Source: Gordionus sp. m RMFG-2023 | Taxonomy: Eukaryota; Nematomorpha; Gordioida; Chordodea; Parachordodidae | Assembly: GCF_954871325.1 (NCBI RefSeq) | Contig: NC_088777.1 | Location: forward strand, 27,939,366 to 28,003,365 | DNA length: 64,000 nt | Direction: 5' to 3' | Shown: positions 1-12,340 of the stretch, piece after piece | Position numbering within the stretch: position 1 is the stretch's first letter | How the letters are laid out: the number at the start of each line of letters is the position of its first letter | Made by a program: the position numbers and the translations under genes | Notes under the pieces: generated by a model | The model's input: the letters and a program-made list of their open reading frames with translations, nothing else | Database searches by the model: none | Told to the model about the DNA's origin: nothing

Positions 1-119
1 ATTACTTGGAGCGGGAGCTAGCTCCTAAAATGTAGTAGCGGGAGCGGGAGCTAGCTCCTTTTGAGAAGGTAAGAGCGGGAGCTTGCTACTTTTAAAAAGG
101 AGCGTTAACAACTCTACTA
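1..119. mobile_element. Terminal fragment of a hAT-type element
   Basis: Repeated blocks of GGAGCGGGAGCTAGCTCC lead into a terminus that reads AGCGTTAACAACTCTA. The same kind of end (AGTAGCG followed by TTTAACAACTCTG) closes the complete hAT element at 55361-56602, so this is probably the right end of a relative whose body lies left of the window. No coding sequence is visible. Confidence 0.45.
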
Positions 120-1500
120 AAAAACAATTAATGATAATTAATCATATTTTTATTATATAATCATTTTTTTTTTAAATTTTCAGAAATTTTTTTTAAATCA
201 ATTTTTTATATAAAAATGTAGATTATATATCAAATAATTTACAATTCTATTTTTACTTAATAATATTGGAAAAATATATATTTACTAGCTTATTACAACT
301 CAAATTTTATTTTTCATTTATAAAGTATAACAAATAACATCCATAAAAGGGCGTTAAATGTATAAATATGAAAATATCATCTTAGGAAACCAGAATGATT
401 ATTGGTTGGCGATTTTTTTATATTTGGGTGCAAAATACATGTGGAAAATCTAAAAATTAAAAAAAAAGATAGGTTTCTTTGATATTTAATTTATGAGTAG
501 GTTTAGAATCATAAAATAATAGAAAACTAATCAAAATCTCATCATATATTTACGTGTTAAGCGTTCCTAAATAATATTTTGAAAATATTATGATTTGACC
601 GAATGCCGATATCAAAACCACCGATGAAACCGAAATACTTACTACATTGCTGGCGTTTTCCATGATAAATTCTTTATTTTTGGTTTATAAAGCATTATCC
701 TAAAAAAATATATTGAAAATATTATGATTTGACCTAATGCTGAGCTTAAACCTACCTACCACTTATTAAATATTCGATTGATCAAATTTGCTAGTAATAT
801 CAATTAAAAAATGTTCGTTTTGTTTTATATATCTTAAATACGTGTAAAGTATTATCCCAAAAAATATTTTTAAATAATCGTGAATTGACCGATAACCGAT
901 TTGAAACCGATACAATGACTAAATACTGCATGGCGTATCCATGGAAAATTCTTTATGGATCAATCGAATATTTATTAAGTGGTCGGTTTTGAGCTCGCTG
1001 CAAATCATAATATTTTCAAAATATTTTTAGAATAATGCTTAACACGTAAATATATGCATATAAAACAAAAATGATGAGATTTTGATTAATAATGCCATAT
1101 GTGCCTTACAAGTTTTCTATTATTTTACGATTCTAAACCTACTCATGAATTAAATATCAAAGAAACCTTTTTTTTTAATTTTTAGGTTTTTCACATGTAT
1201 TGACACCCAAATATGAAAAAACCAGTAATCATTTTGGTTTCCATTTTCATATTTATGCATTTAATGCCCTCATATGGATATAATTGTTAAATTTTAATTG
1301 AAAAATAAAATTTGAATTGTAATAAGCTAGAAAAAATATTTTTTTTTCCATTAATAAAAATAAAATTATTATATTTAATATTTAATCTCTAATTTATGAA
1401 TATTAAAAAAAATGTTCTGCAAATTATTTTTAAAACAAGATTATATAATAAAATTTTATTGAATATAATTAATTGATTATGATTAATTGCTTTTTAGCAA
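119..1500. repeat. 1.4-kb inverted repeat (fold-back), arms about 650 bp
   Basis: The left half matches the reverse complement of the right half over long stretches. For example the block around 290-560 (CTAGCTTATTACAA, later GAGTAGGTTTAGAATC) returns inverted at about 1040-1310, and the outer arms near 125-180 pair with 1430-1490. The axis is near position 810. Inside the arms a short motif (ATTATGATTTGACC and variants) recurs. No gene is visible. It resembles a long-hairpin MITE or foldback element, but I cannot assign a family. Confidence 0.75.
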
Positions 1501-2190
1501 TGCATCTTAGCAATGCAGTATTTTGTCATACCGATTAAAAACTTATGTTATATCTAATCTCAAAGCAATTTAGTTATCCATGTTTTTTTTAAAAGCTAAT
1601 AAATAATTAAGCTGTATATATCAATCAGTTAAAAACCACTTAAAATAACATTATATTCACTCTAATTTATTATCATATTCTTATAAATCATTTCAATAAA
1701 ATTAATTTAAGATTCTAAATTACACAATCACCCAAATTGATCACAAACTCGAATGTTAAATAGGAGCCTTTGCCCTCCTTGCATATTATACTGCTCTATT
1801 GCATCTAGGTGTTATACAATATACATACTCTGATTTCTACTCACCATCAGTATTCATCCCTCTCCATCACACATCCCACCATACAATAATGCTGCTATTA
1901 ATGATATAGATCAATTACCCCATTAAGAAACCATCTTTTCATTAAAATTTTCATATCATGATCTCATATAATAAACTCATTTAAGAATAGAATACCAAAA
2001 TTGTGCTTATTTGATATTGGGATTCGCATTATAATAACTATTGATAGAATTATTCCAAATAGAGGGTTTTAAATTTATTGGTAAATGTACTATATGATTG
2101 ATCGTCACTTTCAACAACATAAATTTCATCACATTCTACTAATATGAATTTTAATTTACAGAGCAATACATACTATCCATAAACACAATT

Positions 2191-2502
2191 GTGAATTTTA
2201 ATAATAATGATATTCAACTTCACCCTCAATCTGGTGAAAATTTCCAATTCACGAGCCTACCAGATCTCAGTAAAGCACCTACAAAATATAACTGCCCACT
2301 GTGTAATAAACTTATTAAAGTAACCAAATTGGCGCTATTGCCATCTCATCGAAACCAAAAAATCAAATGTCCTCAATCTATGCAACCCATCTTATCACCA
2401 GCCATTCCTAGGACACTTAATGCTTTTTCTGATTTTTCCCTCACAACTAAACAACCCATAGTCACCATTTACACCTCCTTGGATTGCTTACTAGCCCAAT
2501 AG
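2191..2502 (+). pseudogene. LINE N-terminal zinc-finger fragment
   Basis: A 103-residue open stretch with one Cys2/His/Cys finger, reading CPLCNKLIKVTKLALLPSHR followed by a lysine-rich turn and Cys. RLE-class LINEs use such N-terminal fingers for target DNA binding. The reading continues into 2484-2541 and is then cut by the hAT insertion, resuming near 4517. The start codon is not certain. The upstream 450 bases may be more of the LINE 5' region. Confidence 0.5.
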
Positions 2503-2541
2503 TCCATAAATCCATTGGCGTAAATGTTTCCACGTTTGACC

Positions 2542-4508
2542 CAGGGGCTTCGCTAGCCTTTACAATCTCAGGGGGCTCAACTAAAAAAATTTTATGGGGG
2601 GCGAAGTCCCCCATACCCAATTTGTGGGACTTCGGCCCGCTTTTGCCTGGCCTTCGGCCGGGTTTTATATTAATATATTATATTTTTTTTTAATTTACTA
2701 ACTCTAAATATTTATTCTGAATGTCATTTATTATATTTTGCATACAAAATAAACTAGCATATAAATCATTAAAATAATACAAGACATTTCTAAAAATAAT
2801 ATTTTTAAATACAAAATCTATTTATTTCAGTATAAAATATTTTCGATTGTTGATATAAAAAAAAATTGCGCCTAATGAATTATAAATGATAAAAAAGGTT
2901 AAAATTCATATATATATATGCCTCAATTGATAATCGTTTTTGAAAACTACATAATAATATATAATATTAGCAACTTACATTGACAAAAGGTCATGAAACT
3001 AATATAACTCTCTATTACCATTTTAGACAATGTTTTATAGAATGGACTAATAAGAAAAAATTTATAGACCTTATCAAATCAACAATTCTTGAAGAAGAGA
3101 ATATAAACGACCAATCCAAATCATAAAACTATATGGTGGTTAAAGCTTCCTCTTAGATGACATGATGGAGCTAGATAAGTAATCGAGAAAATTATTGTAT
3201 GATATTAAATTGTTAAAAGATTATCTTCCATTTTTAATGATATATAAACGACTACACATTTGACCATTATCACTTATCTAAAATATGCGATCATATGCTC
3301 TCAGCAGCTGTAGTAATAATCTTAAATTACATAGCCACACAAATAATAGATGCTGGTTAATTTGCAGTCCTAACCATGACACTCACGATGGTAACCCATA
3401 TCAGAATTTATTATGTATAAATTGATAAACAAAAGCACTAAAAATCTTTAGAAGAAAATATGCAAATATATTGAAGCCTTGAGTTATTTACACGGCAAAA
3501 ATACCATATTAGAAATGGAACATTTTATAACTACAAAATAAGAACCAGAGTGATATCATGAAAGCAATTAAGATTTTATATATTATTGTCGCACCATATC
3601 TAGTTGGTATATTATATCTTAAGATAATAGTAGTTTGTAATAATATTAAAAATATATTCGTATTAAAAATTTAACTCAAATCTATATTCCGAAGAAGAAA
3701 AAAACTAAAAACAGTAAAAAAGAGAAGAAAAGATATCTAATTTATTACATCCATTGTGGGATGAATAATAATACGCTTAATTTTAATTATATTGTAAATA
3801 AATAGATGGCGTTAAATATTTGTAAGCAAATTGTTACTTATATTTATTATCAAAAGCATTTTTTAGTAAAATTTTAAAAATTAACTGTAATATATTATAT
3901 AACTGTCAGATACATCTGTAAAAGTGGCATTTTACCTTATATTTTATAAAAAAATTTATATAATAGAGGATTATAAACTATATGTCTACTTACTTTTTAT
4001 AAATAAATCTCTTATACTAATTTGGATTTGAACCTTGAAAATAATTTTAGGAAGAGACATGATAATTAATTTTAAAAATCAATAATATAGTTGATTAGTG
4101 ATTTTGAACTCGGCTAAAATATTAAATTATGAATCAATTAATAAATGATTATATTTATTTAATTAGGGTTATATAATTATGCTTCAACTATTAATGCTAA
4201 ATTAATATTTAGTGAGTGATATTGTTATATTTTTAACATAGAATTTGATTGCAAGCTGACATAGTATAATTTATATGTAATAATCTAATCTAATAATTAA
4301 AATAGTATATAAAAATTAAGATAGTGTTATTAATTTTTTAATAAAATTAAATTTATATATTACTCAATAGAATTATAAAAGAAATTATTCAGAGGGCAAT
4401 TAAAAACATTTATTTTTAGCTCAAGGGGATATTTTTTTTTGCTTCAGGGGGCTATTCAAACTTTTCAGGGGGCTCGAGCCTGCGCGCCCTTTCCTAGCGA
4501 CGCCACTG
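2542..4508. mobile_element. hAT-type DNA transposon inserted in LINE copy 1
   Basis: The insertion is bounded by inverted termini CAGGGGCTTCGCTAG on the left and, read inward from the right, CAGTGGCGTCGCTAG. The flanks carry an 8-bp target duplication, GTTTGACC at 2534-2541 and GTTTGATC at 4509-4516 (one difference). Removing the element rejoins the LINE reading. GC-rich blocks (AGGGGGCT) sit just inside both ends. The 1.97-kb interior is AT-rich and shows no confident transposase, so it is a non-autonomous or heavily decayed copy. Confidence 0.75.
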
Positions 4509-4792
4509 GTTTGATCCATCCGACTCCATAGATGTAGAAATATTATTAATGACACCATAACCATTTGTCATTTCACGAATACCTAGTAAGTAAGTTTCAG
4601 GTTGCGAGACTGTCAAAAAACTTGACTTCCTTGATAAATAATTATTCTTTTGAAAAACGCTAGACACCCTGTTATTTGCACTTACTACTTTACAATTTCC
4701 AGATCCTGCCAGCAAAAAATCTCTAACACAGCAAATTAAGGATGTAACTATCGACTCTTTACCCATTTATCATATTTCAACATCCTTTAAGA

Positions 4793-7040
4793 GTGATGAT
4801 ACAGATAAATAAAAATCACAAAAATGACCTACTCACCAAGGCCAGGCTAATTTCTAAAAAACTGGACAACCTAAATGTTAAATCCGCCATATGCCTGGCA
4901 ACTTCCGACAATAAGATGGCTCCCTACGATCAAACAACTTTTACTCACATGATCTTAAAGATGAAACATCGTCTTACCCCGGAGCTCCTCTAATTAGCCA
5001 CTTATACCAGAAGCGGCGTTAAAAAGGCTATTTTCTCCTTCAAACGCGATTTAAAATTAATTTATTTAGAAGAGCAGGCAGAGTTTTTTACTCCAATAAG
5101 ATTTCATTATAATAAACAATAAAAAGCAGGACTGGCATCCATACATAATCGATATTGAAACTACTTGGCGCCGATTAACCGCCAAGCTAGTAGTAAGCAG
5201 AATATTGTTCACAATATTCAATCACCTGTGTCTGAATCAATTAGGCGTCAACGTAAAAGGTGGATGTGAGTTATCCCTTTGCATGGATGTATTTACAAAC
5301 AGACCCCAGCGACGATATCTTAGTTAAAATAGATTTTTCGAACGCATTTAACTCTAGGGTCTAGAGCGTTTCTAAATCCTATCCTCACCCTCTCCAGAAT
5401 GCTCACAATTTATCTTCGAATGTTATGCTAGTCCTTAGCCCCTTCTGGAGATAAACTGATTCCTTCTAAAGATGAGATACAACAAGGTGACCCTCAAGGC
5501 TCCTTTTTGTTTTATCTGGACATTAATAGCTTGATGCGAGGCATGGCCAATGCTAGCTAAATCTTCATAATTGGTATATCGTAGATGGTAAACTAGGCGG
5601 CCGACCGGATGAAGTGATGAAGGCAATCAAGATAATAAAATCCAGCGAGAGCAGTTTGGGACTGCAATTAAGATAGAGCGAATATTGTTCCCTAGGGATC
5701 ACTGATCTTAATCGCGATCTTATGTTTAATCATACACCATTGAACTCTTTAACACATCTCGTATTTCCAGTAGATAAAGAATAGTCCTTTATCAAGTTCC
5801 TTGTCGATATTTCACGAGATATCCCTCATGCGCGATACACTATCCCGCCTCCAAGCTTTCTTCCTATTGAAGAACTATCTTCTAATTCCGAGAATTTTAT
5901 ATACACTCCGATCGTCGCGAATCTTTTAATATGATGTCAAACTCGCTGCGCATGAGAAACGTCTCACAGAAGATATACTCAATCTTAAATTCAGAAACCT
6001 ATCTTGGTTAAAGGCTACCTTACCAACCAAATCCGGTGGCATTGGCATAAGGTCGCCCTCCCTACTTTCCTTTAGTGCGTTCATATCCTCTCGCCTGTCA
6101 CATCCTGACCCCTTGCCTCTGCAGGCAATTGATCTATGGAAGTCTCTTTTAGTCGATCCTCCCTCATAGGCACTAAAGAAGGACTGGGATAAGCCTCTAG
6201 TTGGCAACTCCATTGCATACCTTAAATCGAGTAGCCAATTCCCATTTTCTACTCTTCTCCATTTCCGCAGACAGCGGGTACGAATTTATTGAAGTTTTCC
6301 CATCGCGAAACCTTGACCAGCTCCTAATAAATGATGAGCACGTCACGCCATCGGTCTTGGATTAAATTGTAATATGGTGATACCCTATCACTGTATCCTC
6401 TGGCAAACATCGATCAACAAAGGCCGTCATTCTTTGCACTGCAGCGCTGTAGAGGCAGATTTACTAGACATTCAAAATGCAATGATACTATTGTCAGGGC
6501 CTAAAAATCTGCCGGCATCCCATCAAATCAACCCTCGAACCTACTGGTCTTTACAATTCCAATGATAAGCGGCCTGATAGTTTTACCATGATCCCTTGGA
6601 AGAGGGGAATTCCTAACCTGGGATTTCTCATGCATCGATCCTCTTGCTCCTTCCTATATATTAAGAGGTGCTATACTAAACGCCGAGACGAATAAACTTG
6701 CTAAATATTCGCCATCGCTTCTTGCTAACTATAAATTCCTACCACTTATCGCCAGACTCTAACATCGTTCGGCTCTCATGCCCTGGCTTTTTTTAAAGAG
6801 CTGAGGCACCGGATATCTGCTAGGAGCGATATCCCAACGAGGAATTCTACCCACGTCAAAGGTTAGCCCCAAACATAATAAAGTCCAATTATCTCAGCTT
6901 TATACTCTCAATGACCTAAACCCCTTGATTGAACATTCTATGCATAGGATAATAGACTTAGGCTATTTAGCTCCCAATTATCACGCTGACGCTAAAAGGA
7001 ACTTGGCAATCAATAAACAACAGCAAGAATTAACGAGTAT
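4793..7040 (+). pseudogene. LINE copy 1: reverse transcriptase and C-terminal remains
   Basis: After the hAT, the linker region typical of these LINEs is readable (about 4793-4993). Reverse transcriptase remains follow: a core B-motif-like QQGDPQGSFLF near 5480, with partial matches on both sides. Near 6000-6130 the thumb reads TKSGGIGIRSPS, as in the copy at 16490. The C-terminal part is recognisable near 6580-6640 by a Trp-Lys-Arg-Gly-like stretch and an Asp-rich motif. Frames change several times, so the region is dead. Confidence 0.6.
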
Positions 7041-8039
7041 ATAATTGTGAATTACTAATATTATATTTTTTCCAATAATTGTGAAAATTATAACTTATTT
7101 TGTAATTTTATAATCATTTTTGACTTTATACTAAAGTTGTGTTATTAAATAAATTTGCGATAATTTCATTAAAAAATTTATACATATATTTATTTTTATG
7201 TTTGTTAAATTAGTAATAATTTATGTAAAATTCTTAAATAATTTTTATTAGAAAGCTGTTTTTCAATTATTCTTCTAGCATTAAATTAGTTAAGTAAGAA
7301 GATTGTATTTTTTCTCAAATATAACAACTTTAGTCTGGATGATATCTATGACAGTACATCTTAATATATATTTTGATACACCTGAAAAATATTTTAACTT
7401 TTTATTACCAACCCCCCTTGTCAACAGTTGTTATCATCAATAAAATTATGTTTATCAATTTTTAACTAAATGTATTTTATTTCAAAAAAGCAACCATAAA
7501 ATTTATACATCGCTTATATTAAAAATCACTATAATCTCATACTGATTTTGTTTACAATATAATAATTTATTATTAATTTATAAAATTTATGTTTAAATAA
7601 TTATTACTGAAATATATCATTTATAATCAAAGCAAATAGTATTTGTATGAAAAATAATCGATTTTATTTCATTAATAAATTGATTTCTTATTTAGAAATC
7701 AACCAACCCAAATCTCAACTTAAAATTATAAATAAAATAACAACTCATTTAAATATAATTTTCTCATGTCTTTAAATTTTTTTAAAAGAATGTAAAACTA
7801 CCTATATATATTTGCTTTTAATAAAGAATACCACATATATTCATAACACCGAGGAAAATCATTTTGTACCTAATTTTTTTATATTAGTTATATTACATTT
7901 GACCTATAAAATAGTTAAAAAACATAATTTGAAATGTTAATCTAAAAATTTTTATTAAATGTCGAATTTGTAATTTTAATTAAAATGAACAATAATATTG
8001 CTAAAAATTTTATAAGGAAAAAGTATATGATTTATAAAA
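7041..8039. other. AT-rich stretch with no recognised feature
   Basis: I see only short AT-rich words and scattered stops in all frames. Part of it may be the interior of the hAT whose end lies at 8040-8127. Confidence 0.5.
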
Positions 8040-8127
8040 TAAACCCGGCAGAAGGATTATTACTGGGGGCCTTTTAGAGGTATACCCCCCCCCCCATCCT
8101 AAGAAAAATTCCTAGTTACGCCACTGC
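8040..8127. mobile_element. Right end of a hAT-type element
   Basis: Read from the right, the terminus is CAGTGGCGTAACTAGG followed by a C/G homopolymer tract. This is a classic hAT terminal sequence and resembles the right ends of the elements at 9458-11353 and 2542-4508. I did not find a matching left end, so the element is truncated or its left end has decayed. Confidence 0.45.
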
Positions 8128-8454
8128 CAGGCATGTTTTCAGACTTTTTTTTATTTTCAAACATAGTATAATAATTTCGAATTAATTTTTGCTTAATAAA
8201 ATATTTTTAATGGTTTTTATTAACAATTAAATGGCGAAAAATTTATATTAGGCAAAAAAAATAAAAATGCTGAATAAACGAGTTGTTTAGAAGTGGCCTT
8301 GGTATAAAATATCTATAGTAAGTTAACAAAAATTTAGTTAAAATTGTAAAAAAATAAATAATTGCCCATTAGCTAATATATAAATCTTTATTTATATTAA
8401 AGACATTATCCTAAGTGTCCATTTCATTGAAAAGATGATTGATATGTAATATAC

Positions 8455-8561
8455 AATACTTGATCAGAGCATTTATTCATAATCGTAAAATATACAAACT
8501 TGAACAGCGCATTTATTCATAATCGTAAAATATTCACAATACAATAAAAGATAAGACACAT
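8455..8561 (-). promoter_or_regulatory. OLA1 3' UTR and duplicated poly(A) signal
   Basis: Downstream of the OLA1 stop codon (minus strand) an AATAAA hexamer occurs at 8512-8517 and again at 8472-8477. Both lie in a 40-bp tandem duplication (units about 8468-8507 and 8508-8547, nearly identical). Either hexamer could direct cleavage. Their distance from the stop (about 45 and 85 bases) is normal for a short 3' UTR. Confidence 0.55.
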
Positions 8562-8644
8562 TCATTTCTTAGAAGTTGAGAGTCCCGCACCTGCATTGAA
8601 TTTGAAATGAATGATATCACCATCATGGACTACGTAATTCCTTC
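8562..8644 (-). CDS. OLA1: OLA1 last coding exon (C-terminus)
   Basis: Final exon of Obg-like ATPase 1, a cytosolic P-loop ATPase of the TRAFAC/YchF family that binds ATP and interacts with ribosomes and the translation machinery. Translation from the acceptor (TTAAG, then GA) gives RNYVVHDGDIIHFKFN, then AGAGLSTSKK and a stop, the standard C-terminal end of the TGS domain. The first two bases complete a Gly codon begun by the donor exon at 54932-55130, so the pair joins in phase 1 and reads QQGRNYVVHDGDII. The residues FNAGAGL look arthropod-like. The exon is intact and its GC content is higher than the surroundings. Confidence 0.93.
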
Positions 8645-8650
8645 CTTAAT

Positions 8651-9331
8651 ATAATATATTTTATCATTTTAAACATATAAATCGGATTGTTATAATATTT
8701 TGTATCAATTAATATAATAATTATTTTTCAGAAAATATTATAACTGATCCTATAAAATGCAAACAAAAAAATTCAAGAGTTCGGTTCAAAAAACTTGATA
8801 TGGACTCGCTCAAACCTGATTAAAAACCATGGCTATTGTTGAATTCATAACGCCATCTAGCACATTCGTTTTGGGAAATTAGGAATAGTGACTACAAAAT
8901 ATTGATAATTTCTAATACACAAATTAAAATATAAATTAATCATAAACTATTTAATGTATATTGTGGCATATCGAATGATCACTAAAAAATAAAAGTCAAA
9001 TGAACTAATAAAAAAACATAAATTTTTTAAGCATTTAAAATTTGATATATAAATTTATACTATAAAAAAATAAATGTTGGAAATATCGATGAATGCACAA
9101 AAATATTCTTAAGATATTTGCATGTACATAAACTTACAAATATTTATTAAAAATGGTGAATTGAAGATGGGAAAAAATATAATGAAGTATATTATCATTT
9201 ATAATGTGACATTCAATCTTCTTTAGGATTGATCTAATTTTTCAATAATTTCATCCGTGCTTGGTTTCAACTTTTATGTATATTAAGAAGGGCTAATCCA
9301 TTATATCTATTTTCAGAGGTAGTATTTCTCA
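8651..9331. other. Intronic AT-rich sequence, nothing recognised
   Basis: Low-complexity AT-rich DNA with no long reading frame and no repeat family that I can match elsewhere in the window. Confidence 0.5.
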
Positions 9332-9457
9332 GTAGTGTTGTTGAATAACTCGATTAGAGCCGGTCTTCAGAAACAGTTAACTCAATATTTTATTCAGAAA
9401 AATTTTACGCAAACCTGAAGATTATGCTCATAAATGACACAAATGCTTGGTCATATA

Positions 9458-11353
9458 TATTGGTGTACGCAGCGGAGGGGGGGGGAGCAAATCCCCCCAA
9501 AGCCAAAAAATGCAGATGCCGGATATATTTTTCAAAAATATTATTGTTTATATTAATTATATAATTTATTACATTTATTATCACATTCACAAGTTATTTT
9601 ATCAATTAATTTCGATTTCAAGTTTTCCGGCGTAATATTTACTTATTATTTTCAAATTTTTAGTGGCGTAATATTGATCTACCATTTTCAAATTTCTAGT
9701 CAAATAATAATTATTTCTGAAACTACTGGTCCAATAGGGAAAAAGAAATTGCAACCTTGTCCAACGAGATAGAGCCTCTTCCATCAAGCACTAACAGCTA
9801 TTAAGGAGTTAGAAGAGCCAATTATTTGCTATTACTGAAATGGCCTGAAAGAAATATTTCCTCAGAAGCAAGAAAATTATTGGATTTAATGCTTATTCCA
9901 AATTTTATTTTTCATTAGAATGTATTATTTAATTATACAACTATTTTAAGTATTACTATTCAAAAACATGACATTGATTTGATTAAGAAGATGAGAATAG
10001 CGGAGAGCATTTTATCAGAACTCAAGGAAATTAGGGCGTTGATGAAGAATTTCATATTTTATTGTTGAGTCAAAAGCAGAGCTATACGTGTTTAATATTT
10101 GTCTCCCTCGACTTGTAGCAAGGCAAGCTCATCGTTAAAACATTAATAAAGAATCAGTAGAAGAGTATATCTTAGATGCAGAGACATTTATAACCCAAAT
10201 AAATGAATTTTTAATTCATCATGCAGCACTTACATCTGCAAATATTACTTCCACAAAAGCCTTCCCCAACCTTTTTCAGATGGTGATAGAAAAAAAAATA
10301 TTTGTTAGATTTTTATTATGAAGATGTTAAAGTATCTTATGATGCCTTACTAGCTGAATAACTATGTTTATAAGATTAACTATAGTTGATATAGTCCCAA
10401 AAAATGCTATGGATGCTCTGCATTATTTCAAACATATTTTAGATTAAATTCCCAATGTATTAAAAGGGTTTATAAACTCTTCCCATTTGTAAACTAATGA
10501 GAGAACAATCTCTTTTTTAAGAAGAATAACAGAGGCTGGCAGAAGTACCATTTGCAGGGCACGGCCCGGATTTTTTTTAAAGATTTTTTACGGCCCGGCC
10601 TGGGTTTTTTTAAAAAAATTTTCAGGCCCGGCCCGGCTTTTTAAAAAAAATTTTTTAGGTCCGGCTCGGCTTTTTTTTTAAATTTTCAGGCTCGGCCCGG
10701 CTTTTTTTAAAATAAATTTTTCAGGCCCGGCCTGGATTTTTTTAAATAAATTATATTTATTTTTGATTTTTATAGCTAATAATAACGATTTATAATATAG
10801 GCTGTTTTAAAAAATACAGCCCGGCCTGGGTGTTTTTTTTAAAATAATTCAGGCCCGGCTTGGGTTTTTTTTTAAAAAAATTTCGGGCCCGGCCCGGGTA
10901 TATTTAAAAAAATTAAAATACTGTCCGGTCCAGGGGCCGGGCCTGCAGGTCTCTGAAAAACATACCAAGAAGTACAACATGTGAAAGTAGATTGAAAGGT
11001 TTGGATCTTTTGAATATTCATAGGCATTTGACGACAAGCAAGGATGAGATAATCGAAAAATTAGCTCAATCCCAACGAAGATTGGATTTTACATTGTAAA
11101 TATATAACATACAAAATACAATTATTTCTAATAAACTTTTTGTGCAAAGGCTCAAAAAATTCAAATTTCTATTTTGGGTCATTTAAGTGATTCTTTACAT
11201 ATAATTTTTTTATAATTCACATTAATTTAAAATTGTGTATTAGGAATAGTTATTAGTCCTAATAAATTTATGCTTGATATAACAATAATATTTCTTAAAA
11301 GAATTTATTACCCCCCCCCCCCCCCCAAGACCAAATTCCTGCATACGCGCCTG
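9458..11353 (+). mobile_element. hAT element (GGCGTACGCAG termini), copy 1
   Basis: Termini are TATTGGTGTACGCAG on the left and, read inward, CAGGCGCGTACGCAG on the right. The flanks carry a perfect 8-bp duplication GTCATATA (9450-9457 and 11354-11361), the hAT hallmark. Poly-G and poly-C tracts lie just inside the ends. The interior keeps decayed transposase: MRIAESILSELKEIRA near 9990, then near 10495 a dimerisation-domain stretch NERTISFLRRITEAG, interrupted by a second insertion and resumed as CESRLKGLDLLNIHRHLTTS. It is defective. Confidence 0.85.
10549..10967. mobile_element. GGCCCGG-rich MITE inside the hAT transposase
   Basis: A block of alternating GGCCCGGC and poly-T/poly-A runs interrupts the hAT transposase at a Gly-Arg-Ser-Thr position. 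It is flanked by an 8-bp direct repeat AGAAGTAC (10541-10548 and 10968-10975). The right end carries CTGCAGGTCTCTG. Relatives lie at 19052-19252, 19819-20009 and inside the second hAT copy near 22700-23010. The 8-bp duplication suggests hAT machinery. Confidence 0.65.
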
Positions 11354-11440
11354 GTCATATATAAACGAAATCTCGATGTTTAGGCAATATTTTTCTGGCT
11401 AAATATTGAGTTAGCCGTTTTTAAAAATCGACTCAAATTA

Positions 11441-12340
11441 AATATTTTTATTATTGTTAAGGAAGAAATTTTTTCATTGGTTTTGTGGAGTTGTTAAAAT
11501 ATATAATAACTTTAATATACTAAGAAAAATTATAACCATAATTAACCTTTTATACATCTATTAATGTATCATAGGATATTTTGATATTTTAACACCTCAC
11601 AATAAAAATCTGCTATATTTAATTTTTTCTATATTAAGATTTGAAATAGATTTGGAAAGGATTCTCAAATAATAAAATCTGCAGATTGATAAGTGCTACC
11701 TGATTAATCAAGAACTTTTCATTCATTTAAGATAAAAGTATCCAAGAGGGGGGTAAAAAGATTTATTTTATAGTTGGAACGATGGGCTTGTCTTGCTATG
11801 AGTAGAGATAGACAAATGTTAAATTCATAGAACTCAGCTTTTGACTCAACACATATAATTTATGAAATTTGTCATCTACATTTGCCCTAATTTCTTTATG
11901 TTTCAATATAATGCTTTCAGCTATTCACATAGTCTCAATTTTGAAATATTTTATTTCAATTTTGCAGTGAAAAGTTTTAAATGATTTGGTGGAAAATATA
12001 AAATGGTAGATAAATATAACGCCAAGAAAATTTTGAAATTGATATTAATTCATAGAATAAAGAAGTAGCTTATTTATTTATATATATGCGATAAAAGGTA
12101 ATAATGATTATATAATATAAATTAATAATCATAAAACAGTAATATTTTTGGAAAATATTGTAGCTGGCATATAAATTTTTTGGCTTGGGACGGGGGGGGG
12201 GGGTATACAATGTAATTTAGGAACAGCGTGAAAGAGCTAAATAAAGGGTATAAGTTGTACTATAATGGGAGTTTAAATCAAATTTATCGGAGATGACCTC
12301 GATAGCAGTTTTGCGTGACAAGTAATGCAACTTTTTTCAG
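11441..12340. other. Intronic AT-rich sequence with a poly-G tract
   Basis: No gene or repeat family recognised. A G homopolymer of about 12 bases near 12191 resembles the tracts just inside some hAT ends, so a decayed hAT end is possible. Confidence 0.4.

Larger units (their letters stand above)
1740..7040 (+). mobile_element. Old RLE-type LINE, copy 1, split by a hAT insertion
   Basis: Decayed non-LTR retrotransposon of the kind that carries an N-terminal zinc finger, a central reverse transcriptase and a C-terminal restriction-like endonuclease (R2/R4/NeSL-like). The order is seen here: a C-x2-C...H...C finger at 2191-2502, a linker that resumes at 4510, reverse transcriptase remains around 5160-5700, thumb and C-terminal remains to about 6850, then an AT-rich 3' tail. 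The 5' limit is a guess. Many stops and frameshifts make it a pseudogene. It is clearly older than the copy at 15180-17440, to which it is related. Confidence 0.7.
9332..11440. mobile_element. MITE (AGTGTTGTTAAACGGCTC family), split by a hAT
   Basis: The left part at 9332-9457 and the right part at 11362-11440 align end to end with the complete copies at 50416-50641 and 57612-57834. Shared words include TTAACTCAATATTTTATTCA, GCTCATAAATG and TTTAGGCAATATTTTTCTGG. The left terminus reads AGTGTTGTTGAA; the right terminal bases are lost. The 1.9-kb hAT at 9458-11353 sits in the middle, so the MITE is the older insertion. Confidence 0.8.
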
